From Allobosea sp. (lineage in GTDB: Bacteria > Pseudomonadota > Alphaproteobacteria > Rhizobiales > Beijerinckiaceae): 64,000 bases of DNA. The DNA is taken from positions 62,001 to 126,000 of the forward strand of contig NZ_JAFKFW010000005.1 in NCBI RefSeq assembly GCF_017308015.1, given 5' to 3'. Below are positions 42,969-51,733 of this stretch, piece by piece. A program made the position numbers and the translations under genes. Position 1 is the first letter of the stretch. Every line of letters begins with the position of its first letter. The notes beneath the pieces were generated by a model that ran no database searches, was not told the DNA's origin, and was given only the letters and a program-made list of their open reading frames with translations.

Positions 42969-44258
42969 ATGACCGATTGGGCGGGGCACCATCCCCTCGA
43001 CAATTCAAGGCGCCGGTTTCCGCCCGACGGGATCTCTCATCAAGAGATCATGGCAAAGCTCGACAAGGCCCAGGCTGCGGACGTGGATGTCCATGACCCC
43101 AGGAGCTTTCGCCCGAGCTATTTCGTCGGCCGCGAGGTGATCGATCTCATCTGCGAGGTGCAGACGCGGGTCGTGGAACAGAACGTGCTCTATGCCGGCT
43201 CCTCCTTTCCGAGTCTTCGAGAGATCGAGCGAGACGTCATCGACTTCTCCCTCGATCTGCTGAACGCCCCCTCCGGGGCCATCGGCACCGTCACGATCGG
43301 CGGGTCCGAAAGCAACTTCATGGCACTGAAGACGGCGCGGGATGCCGCGCGGGCGAAAGGCCGCGTCGCGGAGCCCTTCGATGTGGTGCTCGCACACACC
43401 GCCCATCCCTCGCTGGAAAAGGCGGCGCATATGCTCGGCATGCGCACCCGCCGTGCCACGAGCAGCATCGACTTCCAGGCGGACGTGTCCCAGATGGCCT
43501 CGCTCATCGGGCCGCAGACCATCATGATCGTCGGCTCCGCGCCGCCGGCCGCCTATGCCACCGTCGATCCCATTCCGGAGATCGGCGCGCTCGCCGAGAA
43601 GCATGATCTCTGGTTCCATGTGGACTGCTGCATGGGCGGCTTCTTCGTGCCTTTCGCGGAGGCGCTCGGCCAGGCCGTCCCCACCTTCGATTTCCGCGTG
43701 CCGAGCGTGCGCTCCATGTCCGCGGACCTGCACAAGTTCGGCTATGCGCCCAAGGGCGTCTCCGTCCTCCTGCTGCGCGAAGCCGCCCTGTTCGAGCATC
43801 AGGACTATCGCTTCGAGGATTGGCCGTTCGGGCACTATGCCACATCCGGGGTCGCCGGCTCGCGCCCGGCCGGTCCGCTGGTCGCTGCCTGGGCGGTGAT
43901 GCAGAAACTGGGCCGGCAAGGCTATCTCGATATCGCCCGCCGCGTCATCGCCCTGCGCCAGCGGCTGGAGCACGGCATCGCCGCGATCCCTGGCCTCAAG
44001 GTCATCGGCAGGCCGGCCGCCGCCCACCTCTTCCTTGCGTCCGACGAGATCGACGTCTTTGCCGTTGACGAGATGCTCGAAGCGAAGGGCTACAGCACCG
44101 CGCGGGCCTGGCATCCGGATTCGGTCCAGCTCTGGGTGAGCCTCAACCACGACGAGGCGGCTATCGACGCCCTTCTGACCGACCTGTCCCAGGCCGCCGA
44201 CGCGGCGCACCGGGACGCACTGCGCGCCCGGAACCGAGAGGCTGTGTATTCGCGATGA
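42969..44258 (+). CDS. Sphingosine-1-phosphate-lyase-like PLP enzyme
   Basis: A 429-residue group II fold-type I PLP enzyme. GSESNFMALKTARD, FHVDCCMGGFFVPFA (Asp219), SMSADLHKFGYAPKG (PLP Lys256) and ATSGVAGSRPAGPLVAAWAVM follow the sphingosine-1-phosphate lyase pattern, where ADTHKYGxAPKG and AGSRPG are diagnostic. That family cleaves the C2-C3 bond of a phosphorylated 2-amino-1,3-diol by retro-aldol reaction. The alternative is a decarboxylase of the glutamate or tyrosine type, which shares the fold. There is no membrane anchor, so it is soluble. It starts the catabolic part of the operon. Confidence 0.78.
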   Translation: MTDWAGHHPLDNSRRRFPPDGISHQEIMAKLDKAQAADVDVHDPRSFRPSYFVGREVIDLICEVQTRVVEQNVLYAGSSFPSLREIERDVIDFSLDLLNAPSGAIGTVTIGGSESNFMALKTARDAARAKGRVAEPFDVVLAHTAHPSLEKAAHMLGMRTRRATSSIDFQADVSQMASLIGPQTIMIVGSAPPAAYATVDPIPEIGALAEKHDLWFHVDCCMGGFFVPFAEALGQAVPTFDFRVPSVRSMSADLHKFGYAPKGVSVLLLREAALFEHQDYRFEDWPFGHYATSGVAGSRPAGPLVAAWAVMQKLGRQGYLDIARRVIALRQRLEHGIAAIPGLKVIGRPAAAHLFLASDEIDVFAVDEMLEAKGYSTARAWHPDSVQLWVSLNHDEAAIDALLTDLSQAADAAHRDALRARNREAVYSR

Positions 44259-44575
44259 CCATCAAATCCATCGATCCGGTCGCAGATCTTCCCTACGCCA
44301 AGGAATTCATGGAGATGCCGGTCGGCCGGCATAGCCCCAATCTGCAGCGCATCCTGCGTTTCATGCGGAGCGAGGCGGCCACGGAGAAGCCGTGCCTGCT
44401 CATCCTGGAGCCAGGCCGCAAATGGGCGCTGGTGCGCCTCGGCGGACCGGGCGAGGAGCACGTCGTCTCCATGAACAGGATCTATACCGACGAATTCGAG
44501 GCCGAGCGCGACGTCTTCGCACGCCGTTGGCTGAAGCTTACCGGCCAGGATCTGCACGAGGCGCTTTCCAAATGA
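44255..44575 (+). CDS. Dimethylformamidase-like small subunit
   Basis: A 106-residue protein overlapping its neighbours by four bases on both sides. The segment GRHSPNLQRILRFMR resembles the HPSPYLQR-type motif I recall from the small (alpha) subunit of N,N-dimethylformamidase, and the C-terminal EFEAERDVFARRWLKL matches the helical end of that subunit. Being directly before a large-subunit homologue supports the call. In known enzymes the small subunit packs against the large one without supplying the metal site. Confidence 0.65.
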   Translation: MTIKSIDPVADLPYAKEFMEMPVGRHSPNLQRILRFMRSEAATEKPCLLILEPGRKWALVRLGGPGEEHVVSMNRIYTDEFEAERDVFARRWLKLTGQDLHEALSK

Positions 44576-46836
44576 ACGAACTGCCCAAGCTCAACATCAT
44601 CGGATATGCCGACCATCAGTCGGTGGCCCCGGGCGATGTGGTGAAGTTCATGGTGAGCGAGGAGGGCAAGGCGCCCTCCTACCGTGCCCGCCTCTTGCGC
44701 ATGCACAGCATGGACAGCCATGCCGGCGGCTGCGGGCTCATCGAGGAAGCGGTGGCCGCAGATTTCGCAGGCGAATATCCCGCCCGTCACCAGAGCATCG
44801 TCACCGGCTCGTATATCCGCTTCCCTGCCGATCGGCAGCCGGAAGCGATCGGCAGCTTCACCGTACAGGCCTATATCTGGCCGACGCTTCCCGGCGAAGG
44901 CGGCCGCCAGACTCTGATGGCCTGCTGGAACGCGGCGGAGGATGCAGGCTTCCGCTTCGAGCTCGACGAGAAGGGCGCCCTTTCGCTGACCCTTGCGGGC
45001 GCGGGCGGCAAGCCCGTCACCGTTTCGACAGGCCGGCCGCTTCTGACGCGCGAATGGTACCTCGCTTCCGCAACCTTCGACCTTGAAACGGGGCAGGTGC
45101 GCGTGTCGCAGCAGCCCTTGCGGCCCTACCCCTTCATCAACGAGCCGGCGAGCGCGGACGGCTCGGTCTCCGTCCCGGGTCCCTGGACTGGCGGCACCCT
45201 GTCAATGGCCGCCCATGCGGCCGGCGGACCGGCCGAGCCCTATGCCGGCTTCTACAACGGGAAGATCGACCGGCCTCGTCTGGCGCGCCGCGCTCTCGAC
45301 GATGGCGAGATCGCGGTTCTCGCGGGTGATCGCCTGCCCGCGGAACTGTCCGCCGACGTGCTCGGCTGCTGGGACTTCTCGCTCGACCAGGGTACGACGA
45401 CGGTGCGCGACCTGTCCCTGTCGCTGCGCCACGGCGAGGCGGTAAACCTGCCCGCCCGCGCCATGACCGGCTTCAACTGGACGGGCGGCAACAACGACTT
45501 CAAGGTCGTGCCGCATGAATACGGCGCCATTCACTTCCATGACGACGATCTCTACGACGCCGAATGGGAAGCCGATTTCGAATGGACCGTGCCAGAGGAC
45601 ATGCCGAGCGGCTGCTATGCGGTGCAGCTCGATGACGGCGGCATGCCGGGCTACATCATGTTCTTCGTGCGCCCGCCCCGCCGCTTGCCGGGCCAGCCAG
45701 CTGGCAAGCGGCCGAAGATCGTGTTCATCGCGCCCACGGCCCACTATCTCGCCTATGCCAACTACCGGCTCACCGAGCGCGACCCCATGTCGGAAGCCTA
45801 TCGCGGCCGGCTGTGGCAGTTCGGTCCGGAAGACGTGCTGCTCGAGCAGCGCACCGATCTCGGCAACTCGCTCTACGAGCGCCACACGGACGGCAGCGGC
45901 GTCTGCTATTCGTCCTATCTGCGCCCTGTGCTCAACATGCGGCCCAATACGCGCCTGTCGAGCCTTGCCGGCGACGGCTATGTCCTCGCCTTCCTCCGCC
46001 ATCACGGCTTCGACTATGACGTGATCACCGACGAGGATCTCGATCGCGAGGGCCGCGATCTTCTCGATCCCTACAACGTCATCCTAACCGGCGGGCACCC
46101 GGAATATACCTCCGCCCGGATGTGGGACGGGCTCGTCGGCTTCCTGCAGCGTGGCGGACGGCTCATGTATCTCGGCGGCAACGGCTTCTATTGGCGCGTC
46201 GCCTTCCACGATACGCTCCCCGGCGTGCTCGAGGTGAGGCGCGGCGAAGACGGCACCCGCCCATGGGTCGCCGAGCCCGGCGAATACTACATGAGCTTCA
46301 CCGGCGAATATGGCGGCCTCTGGCGTCGCAACGGCCGCGCTCCGAACACGCTCGTCGGCGTCGGCTTCACGGCACAGGGCTTCGACATAGCAACCCACTA
46401 TCGCCGCAATGCCGATGCGAATGATCCACGGGCGAAGTTCATCTTCGACGGCGTCGACGACGAGATCATCGGTGATTTCGGTGTCGGCTTCGGCGGCGCC
46501 GCGGGGCAGGAGATCGACCGCTACGACCGCAATCTGGGCTCCCCGCCTCACGCGCTCGTGCTCGCCACCTCCGAGGGTCATACCGACAACATGCTTCTCG
46601 CCAACGAGGATCTCGATGCCACGCATCTGCGGGTCGGCGGCGTCGAGAACGAATTGGTTCGCGCCGACATGGTGTTCTTCGAGACGGGCCATGGCGGAGC
46701 AGTGTTCTCCTCCGGCTCCATCTCCTGGGTCGCGGCAATGCCCTGGCAGAACTTCGACAACAACGTCGCGCAGATCACGCTCAACGTCCTGAAGCGGTTC
46801 GTCGACGACGCGCCGTTCCCGAAGATCGGCGGCTAA
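44572..46836 (+). CDS. Dimethylformamidase-like large subunit (iron amidohydrolase)
   Basis: A 754-residue protein close to the 760-residue large (beta) subunit of N,N-dimethylformamidase. A LamG/concanavalin-like domain covers about residues 75-255 (SFTVQAYIWPT, YAGFYNGKIDRPRLARRAL), and a Rossmann-like catalytic domain follows from about 380. The Paracoccus enzyme is known to hold one iron with two tyrosines and one glutamate; candidates here are Tyr392 or Tyr395 (APTAHYLAYANY), Tyr446 (GSGVCYSSYLRP) and Glu511 (TGGHPEYTS). It probably hydrolyses an N-formyl, N-acyl or substituted amide; dimethylformamide itself is unlikely in this context. Confidence 0.8.
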   Translation: MNELPKLNIIGYADHQSVAPGDVVKFMVSEEGKAPSYRARLLRMHSMDSHAGGCGLIEEAVAADFAGEYPARHQSIVTGSYIRFPADRQPEAIGSFTVQAYIWPTLPGEGGRQTLMACWNAAEDAGFRFELDEKGALSLTLAGAGGKPVTVSTGRPLLTREWYLASATFDLETGQVRVSQQPLRPYPFINEPASADGSVSVPGPWTGGTLSMAAHAAGGPAEPYAGFYNGKIDRPRLARRALDDGEIAVLAGDRLPAELSADVLGCWDFSLDQGTTTVRDLSLSLRHGEAVNLPARAMTGFNWTGGNNDFKVVPHEYGAIHFHDDDLYDAEWEADFEWTVPEDMPSGCYAVQLDDGGMPGYIMFFVRPPRRLPGQPAGKRPKIVFIAPTAHYLAYANYRLTERDPMSEAYRGRLWQFGPEDVLLEQRTDLGNSLYERHTDGSGVCYSSYLRPVLNMRPNTRLSSLAGDGYVLAFLRHHGFDYDVITDEDLDREGRDLLDPYNVILTGGHPEYTSARMWDGLVGFLQRGGRLMYLGGNGFYWRVAFHDTLPGVLEVRRGEDGTRPWVAEPGEYYMSFTGEYGGLWRRNGRAPNTLVGVGFTAQGFDIATHYRRNADANDPRAKFIFDGVDDEIIGDFGVGFGGAAGQEIDRYDRNLGSPPHALVLATSEGHTDNMLLANEDLDATHLRVGGVENELVRADMVFFETGHGGAVFSSGSISWVAAMPWQNFDNNVAQITLNVLKRFVDDAPFPKIGG

Positions 46837-46860
46837 GCCGCCAACCTTGAGACGGGTATC

Positions 46861-47868
46861 ATGAAGAAGATCATCAATTCCTCCGTCGACTTCGTCGACG
46901 AGATGCTGGACGGTCTGTGCTCCGCCCATCCCGAATACTATGCCCAGCCGGAGCGTCGCGTGCTGGTGCGCTCGGTTCCGGCCCGGGATGGCAAGGTGGG
47001 CATCGTTACAGGCGGCGGCTCCGGCCATTTGCCGATTTTCGCCGGCTATGTCGGTCCCGGCCTGCTCGACGGCGCCGCCATCGGCGATGTCTTCGCCTCG
47101 CCCTCCTCGGACCAGATCCGCAAGGCGATCAAGCATGCGGAACGCGGCGCCGGTGTATTGTGCCTCTACGGCAATTATGGCGGCGACGTCATGAACTTCG
47201 ACATGGCCTGCGAGATGCTGGAGCTCGAAGGCCTGCGCACCGAAACGGTGCTCGTCGCGGACGACGTGGCATCCGCGCCGCTGGCCGAAGCCGCCAAACG
47301 CCGCGGCGTCGCCGGCATGGTCTATGCCTTCAAGATCGCAGGAGCCGCGGCCGACGCCGGCGGCGACCTCACTGCCGTCACCGCTGCCGCCCGCAAGGCG
47401 GCAGAGTCCTGCCGCTCCATCGGCGTCGCCCTCTCGCCCTGCATCGTACCGCAGGCGGGCAAGCCGAGTTTCACCCTCGGCGAGGACGAGATCGAGATGG
47501 GCATGGGTATCCACGGCGAACGCGGCATCTGGCGCAACCGCCTGCGTTCCGCCGACGAGATCGTCGACGAAATGGTAGCGCGCCTGCGCGAGGACATGCC
47601 TCTCGCTTCCGGTCAGCGCGTGTCGGTTCTCGTCAATTCCCTTGGCGCGACTCCGCCGGAAGAGCTCTACGTGGCCTTCCGCCGCGTGCGGCAGATCCTG
47701 GAAGCCGACGGCATCAGGATCGTGATGCCCCTCGTCGGACGCTACGCCACGTCCATGGAGATGGCGGGCATGTCGCTCACCGTCATGGCCCTCGACGACG
47801 AGCTGGAAACCTGGCTGAAGGCCCCCGCAGCCTGCGCCTTCTGGCAGGTAGCAGGGGATAGGGCATGA
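46861..47868 (+). CDS. dhaK: Dihydroxyacetone-kinase substrate-binding subunit (DhaK-like)
   Basis: A 335-residue DhaK. GIVTGGGSGHLPIFAGYVGPGLLDGAAIGDVFASPS is present in outline, and EIEMGMGIHGERG holds the histidine that binds the keto substrate covalently as a hemiaminal. The gene is coupled to dhaL by overlap. Known substrates of the family include dihydroxyacetone, erythrulose and other short ketoses, so it may phosphorylate a carbonyl product of the pathway. Confidence 0.9.
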   Translation: MKKIINSSVDFVDEMLDGLCSAHPEYYAQPERRVLVRSVPARDGKVGIVTGGGSGHLPIFAGYVGPGLLDGAAIGDVFASPSSDQIRKAIKHAERGAGVLCLYGNYGGDVMNFDMACEMLELEGLRTETVLVADDVASAPLAEAAKRRGVAGMVYAFKIAGAAADAGGDLTAVTAAARKAAESCRSIGVALSPCIVPQAGKPSFTLGEDEIEMGMGIHGERGIWRNRLRSADEIVDEMVARLREDMPLASGQRVSVLVNSLGATPPEELYVAFRRVRQILEADGIRIVMPLVGRYATSMEMAGMSLTVMALDDELETWLKAPAACAFWQVAGDRA

Positions 47869-48476
47869 TTGCCTCGTCCTTCACGGTCGACGAACTGATC
47901 CGCGCAGTCGACCGGCTCGCCGCCGCGGCACAGACTTTCGCAGCGGAGCTCAACGAGGCCGACGGTAGGCTCGGCGACGGCGACCTCGGCATCACCCTGT
48001 CCAACGGCTGGCGCACAGCGACCCAGAAGCTCGCCGGGGCGAGGCCCGCCGACATCGCCGGCGTCTTCCTCACCTGCGCCGTGGCGTTCCAGGAAAGCTC
48101 CGCCTCCTCCTTCGGCACGCTCACCGCGACGGGCCTCATGGCTGCGGCCAAGGCGTCCTCCGGCCGGACCGAGATGAAGCCTGCGGAGATTTCGGGCCTC
48201 CTGCGCGCCGCGATGGACGCCATGGCGCGGCGCGGCAAGGCCGAGCCCGGCGACAAGACGGTGCTCGATTCGCTCGCTGCCATGGCCGCTGCCACGGCGT
48301 CTGACGGCACTGCGGACGACCTGCGCAAGGTCTGTGTCCGCGCGGCTTCCGAAGCAGCCGAGCTGTTCCGCAGCAAGGCGAACCGCATCGGCCGGGCGCG
48401 CATGTTCGGTGAGGATTCCATCGGCATCGTCGATCCCGGTATGCTCGCCGCACTGCGCATGGCTGAGAGCGTCTGA
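47865..48476 (+). CDS. dhaL: Dihydroxyacetone-kinase nucleotide-binding subunit (DhaL-like)
   Basis: A 203-residue helical barrel. NEADGRLGDGDLGITLSNG carries the three aspartates that hold Mg-nucleotide (the usual GDGDHG has Leu for His), followed by SSFGTLTATGL, PGDKTVLDSLAAM and GEDSIGIVDPG. No DhaM or phosphotransferase gene is near, so ATP or unlinked phosphotransferase proteins must supply phosphate. It lies between dhaK and the hydroxylysine-kinase-like gene. Confidence 0.88.
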   Translation: MIASSFTVDELIRAVDRLAAAAQTFAAELNEADGRLGDGDLGITLSNGWRTATQKLAGARPADIAGVFLTCAVAFQESSASSFGTLTATGLMAAAKASSGRTEMKPAEISGLLRAAMDAMARRGKAEPGDKTVLDSLAAMAAATASDGTADDLRKVCVRAASEAAELFRSKANRIGRARMFGEDSIGIVDPGMLAALRMAESV

Positions 48477-48480
48477 CGAC

Positions 48481-49524
48481 ATGCAAGGGTCGACGCTGGC
48501 CATGATCTCGACGCTGGAATCGGCGCCCCCGCATCTGTCGGAAGCCGAGGCGCGGGATATCGCAGCCGCATATTTCGGGCTCGACGGCCAGGCCAGGCGG
48601 CTGGTGAGCGAGCGGGATGCCAATTTCCGCATCGAGCAGGCGGACGGGCAATGCTTCGTCCTCAAGGTGACCAACCCGGCCGAGCCGAGCAGCCTCACCG
48701 ATCTGCAGACCAAGGCCCTGCTGCATATCGAGGCGGCCGATCCCGGCCTTCCGGTACCGCGCCTCGTGCCGACGAGGGATGGCGACCACGAACTTGCTCT
48801 CGCCCTGGATGGGGCGACCTGCATCGCGCGCGTCCTCACCTATCTGCCAGGGCAACCGCTGCACCTTCTGGACGGCACGTCGCGCCAGCGCCGCAACATC
48901 GGCGCGTGCCTTGCCCGGCTCGGCCTGGCGTTGAAGGATTTTTCGCATCCGGAAGGGGACCACGATCTTCTCTGGGATATCAGGCACGCCTCGCGCCTGC
49001 GCCAGTTCACCACCTACATCGACGACACCTGCCGCCGAGCGCTGGTGGAGAGCTTCCTTGAGCGCTTCGCCACCGAAGTCGAGCCCCATTTTCCCGCGCT
49101 GCGTGCGCAGCTTGTGCACAACGACTTCAATCCGCACAATATTCTGATCGGGCACGATGAGGCTGTATCGGGCATCATAGACTTCGGCGACATGGTCCTG
49201 ACGCCCCTCGTCAACGACCTCGCCATCGCGACCGCCTATCACGTGTGCGCCGAGGGCCACCCGCTGGACGGCATCGCCGAAATGGTCGGCGCCTATAACG
49301 ATGTCACGCCGCTCCTTCCGCTGGAAATCGACCTGCTGTTCGACCTCATCGCCGCGCGCTTCGCGACCACGGTGGTCATCACCCATTGGCGTGCACAGTG
49401 CCACCCGGCGAACAGCGCCTACATCCTTCGCAACAATCCGCGCGCCTGGCTGGGCCTGGAGCGCTTTGCCAGGCTGTCCCGCGGCGAAGCCCGCGCGGTC
49501 TTCGCAGCCGCCTGCGCACTCTAG
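48481..49524 (+). CDS. Hydroxylysine-kinase-like APH/choline-kinase-fold enzyme
   Basis: A 347-residue kinase of the aminoglycoside phosphotransferase fold. SERDANFRIEQADGQCFVLKVTN is the nucleotide loop and is nearly diagnostic for the hydroxylysine kinase (HYKK/AGPHD1) group; LLWDIRHA, LVHNDFNPHNILIG (catalytic Asp) and GIIDFGDMVLTPLVNDLAIA follow. HYKK phosphorylates the hydroxyl of 5-hydroxylysine for a PLP phospholyase, which is exactly the gene that follows here. It most likely phosphorylates a hydroxylated amine. Confidence 0.85.
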   Translation: MQGSTLAMISTLESAPPHLSEAEARDIAAAYFGLDGQARRLVSERDANFRIEQADGQCFVLKVTNPAEPSSLTDLQTKALLHIEAADPGLPVPRLVPTRDGDHELALALDGATCIARVLTYLPGQPLHLLDGTSRQRRNIGACLARLGLALKDFSHPEGDHDLLWDIRHASRLRQFTTYIDDTCRRALVESFLERFATEVEPHFPALRAQLVHNDFNPHNILIGHDEAVSGIIDFGDMVLTPLVNDLAIATAYHVCAEGHPLDGIAEMVGAYNDVTPLLPLEIDLLFDLIAARFATTVVITHWRAQCHPANSAYILRNNPRAWLGLERFARLSRGEARAVFAAACAL

Positions 49525-49533
49525 GAGACGACG

Positions 49534-50865
49534 ATGATCGTGGACCGCTCCATGGTAAACGCCTTCGTTCCCGGCGCCGCCGTCCTTAGCGAGCATGAGA
49601 ACGCTCTCGTGTCGAGGCGCCAGCGTGTGCTGGGGCCCGCCTATCGCCTGTTCTACGAGCGGCCGGTGCATCTGGTGCGCGGGCAAGGCGTCTGGCTCTA
49701 CGACGAAGCGGGGCAGGCCTATCTCGACGTCTACAACAACGTCGCCTCGCTCGGCCACTGCCATCCGAAGGTGGTCGAGGCGATTTCGCGCCAGGCGGGC
49801 CTCCTCGCCACCCACACCCGCTACCTGCACGAAGACATTCTCGCCTACGCGGAACGTCTCCTCGCGACCCTGCCCGACAGCATCGGGCAGATGATGTTCA
49901 CCTGCACCGGCAGTGAAGCGAACGATCTCGCCCTTCGCATCGCGCGCGGCGTCACAGGCGGAGAGGGCGTCATCGTGACGGCCTGCGCCTACCACGGAGT
50001 GACGGGTACGGTAGCCGCGATCTCGCCCTCCCTGGGTGAGCATGTACCGCTCGCGCGCACGACCCGCACCGTGGCGGCGCCGGACGCCTACCGGACCGGC
50101 GAAGCGGATGTCGGCGCCGCCTTCGAGGCAGACGTGCGCCGTGCCATCGCGGACATGCGCCGGCACGGCATCCGTCCGGCCGCGCTCATTGCGGATTCCG
50201 TTTTCTCGAGCGACGGCATCTACCCCCATCCGGCTGGCGTCTTGCAGGGCGCAGCGGCCGCGATCCGCGAGGCTGGCGGCCTCTTCATCGCCGACGAGGT
50301 TCAGTCCGGCTTCGGGCGCACCGGTGAGAACATGTGGGGCTTTGCGCGCCACGGCGTGCTGCCGGATCTCGTCACTTTCGGCAAACCCATGGGCAACGGC
50401 TACCCCGTAGCAGGCCTCGCCGCAAATCCGCAGACGCTTCGGGAATTCGGCGAGCGGTCACGCTATTTCAACACCTTCGGCGGCAACGCCGTCGGCATCG
50501 CTGCGGCAACCGCAGTCCTCGACGTCATCGAGGAGGAGGGTCTCCTCGAAAACGCACACAAAACCGGAGCTTACTTCCGGGAGAGGCTGGAAGCGCTCGC
50601 CGCATCCTGCGAAGCCATCGGCGATGTGCGTCAGGTCGGGCTTTTTATCGGTGTCGAGATCGTCAAGGACCGAACCGGCAGGGAGCCGGACGCCGCTCTT
50701 ACCACCACCATCGTCAATGGCCTGCGCGAGCGTGGCGTGCTCATCAGCGCGACCGGACCGCGGGCCAATGTCCTGAAAATCCGCCCACCGCTGAATTTCG
50801 AAACATCCCACGTCGACTTTTTCATGGAGCGCATGAGCGAAGTACTATCGCTCCAAAAAACTTGA
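49534..50865 (+). CDS. Class III aminotransferase-family phospholyase (ethanolamine-phosphate / phosphohydroxylysine phospholyase-like)
   Basis: A 443-residue fold-type I PLP enzyme. YLDVYNNVASLGHCHPKVVEAI, TRYLHEDILAYAERLLATLP and FTCTGSEANDLALRIAR match the AGXT2L group, whose members eliminate phosphate and ammonia from phosphoethanolamine or phosphohydroxylysine to leave an aldehyde. IADEVQSGFGRTG and TFGKPMGNGYP (PLP Lys) are intact. Lying 9 bp after the HYKK-like kinase, it should act on the phosphorylated amine. An ordinary omega-aminotransferase is the main alternative. Confidence 0.83.
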   Translation: MIVDRSMVNAFVPGAAVLSEHENALVSRRQRVLGPAYRLFYERPVHLVRGQGVWLYDEAGQAYLDVYNNVASLGHCHPKVVEAISRQAGLLATHTRYLHEDILAYAERLLATLPDSIGQMMFTCTGSEANDLALRIARGVTGGEGVIVTACAYHGVTGTVAAISPSLGEHVPLARTTRTVAAPDAYRTGEADVGAAFEADVRRAIADMRRHGIRPAALIADSVFSSDGIYPHPAGVLQGAAAAIREAGGLFIADEVQSGFGRTGENMWGFARHGVLPDLVTFGKPMGNGYPVAGLAANPQTLREFGERSRYFNTFGGNAVGIAAATAVLDVIEEEGLLENAHKTGAYFRERLEALAASCEAIGDVRQVGLFIGVEIVKDRTGREPDAALTTTIVNGLRERGVLISATGPRANVLKIRPPLNFETSHVDFFMERMSEVLSLQKT

Positions 50866-51065
50866 TCTAACACGCATTACTGAAAATTGGATTTCGCCAA
50901 ATAACACGGGTATAAAATTAAATTCCACATGCAAACTACTTAGATTTAACTTAAATTATTCCGCGCTGAAATTCATCTGCGTGTGAATTTTCCCGGCTGG
51001 TAGGCACGATAGACTAGAGGCGCGAAGTCATATGTCGTGCCTCCGCTTCGATGTCTGCTGCCGGC

Positions 51066-51509
51066 TCAGATCCGCTGAGCTAAACCGCAGCCGTTGTCTC
51101 GCGCGGTCAGGCTGGCAGCTCGACGACTGACGTTGAGGAGGCGGATCACACGCGGCTTCCCACGCGGGTCGAGCCAGCTGATGGCCTGGCCTTCCGACAG
51201 ACCGATGAGCGCGGTACCCAGTCGGCTGAGCACCGAGACCAGCCCGACGGAAGCACGTCCCCGGCCCGGGACCAGAACCACGTCGCGCACCGCGCCGCTG
51301 CGTTCTTCCAGGTAGCGCCCCTCCAGATGCAGGGTGAGACAGCCTTCAGGAGCGTGCGCTGTCGGCACGATTCGCGCCCGGTGCAGTTCGTTGCCCAAGC
51401 GGGACGCGACCGCGTAGCGGCCTTCCGCGACGGCCTCCCGCATGACACGCGTCAGGACATCGAGATCCTCATGGGTGATCGTGATCTCCGGCAGTTCCAC
51501 TTTCGGCAT
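51066..51509 (-). CDS. Rnk/GreA-C-terminal-domain transcription regulator (nucleoside diphosphate kinase regulator-like)
   Basis: A 147-residue protein with the Rnk layout: a short N-terminal helical part (ITHEDLDVLTRVMREA, ASRLGNELHRARIV) followed by a GreA/GreB C-terminal domain (VVLVPGRGRASVGLVSVLSRLGTALIGLSEGQAISWLDPRG). Rnk binds RNA polymerase near the secondary channel and competes with Gre factors. The ATG at 51509 was chosen over a much longer frame that is low-complexity upstream. It stands alone. Confidence 0.83.
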   Translation of the reverse strand: MPKVELPEITITHEDLDVLTRVMREAVAEGRYAVASRLGNELHRARIVPTAHAPEGCLTLHLEGRYLEERSGAVRDVVLVPGRGRASVGLVSVLSRLGTALIGLSEGQAISWLDPRGKPRVIRLLNVSRRAASLTARDNGCGLAQRI

Positions 51510-51598
51510 TCCGTCCGGCTCGGGGCGCGAATAATCTTCAGGATGTCGCTGGCGGGCGCCAGCCCGCCAGCCTGTCTCAGGGGCTCCCGGGCCCGCTG

Positions 51599-51733
51599 CT
51601 ATTTCCCGTCTTTCTTCTTCGGTGTGTTCTGCAGCTTGCTGAGTTCGGCGATGGAGGTCGCAGTCTGCATCGGGAGCTTGGGCTTCTTCGGCTTCTTCGG
51701 CTCTCGATTTCCGTTGCGGTTCTTCTTGCCCAT
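51599..51733 (-). CDS. 44-residue Lys/Pro-rich small protein
   Basis: A 44-residue basic peptide starting MGKKNRNGNREPKKPKKPK and ending in NTPKKKDGK. I recall short proteins with a KKNRGNREAKKPKK-like start from many Hyphomicrobiales, so I take it as real despite a weak ribosome-binding site. It has no predicted membrane or metal motif and may bind nucleic acid. It lies 89 bp upstream of the Rnk-like gene on the same strand. Confidence 0.6.
   Translation of the reverse strand: MGKKNRNGNREPKKPKKPKLPMQTATSIAELSKLQNTPKKKDGK

Noticed and set aside
48136-50352. A 738-codon leftward frame across dhaL, the kinase and the phospholyase
   Set aside because: High-GC shadow of three well-supported genes on the other strand, with Arg/Gly/His-rich composition and no motifs.
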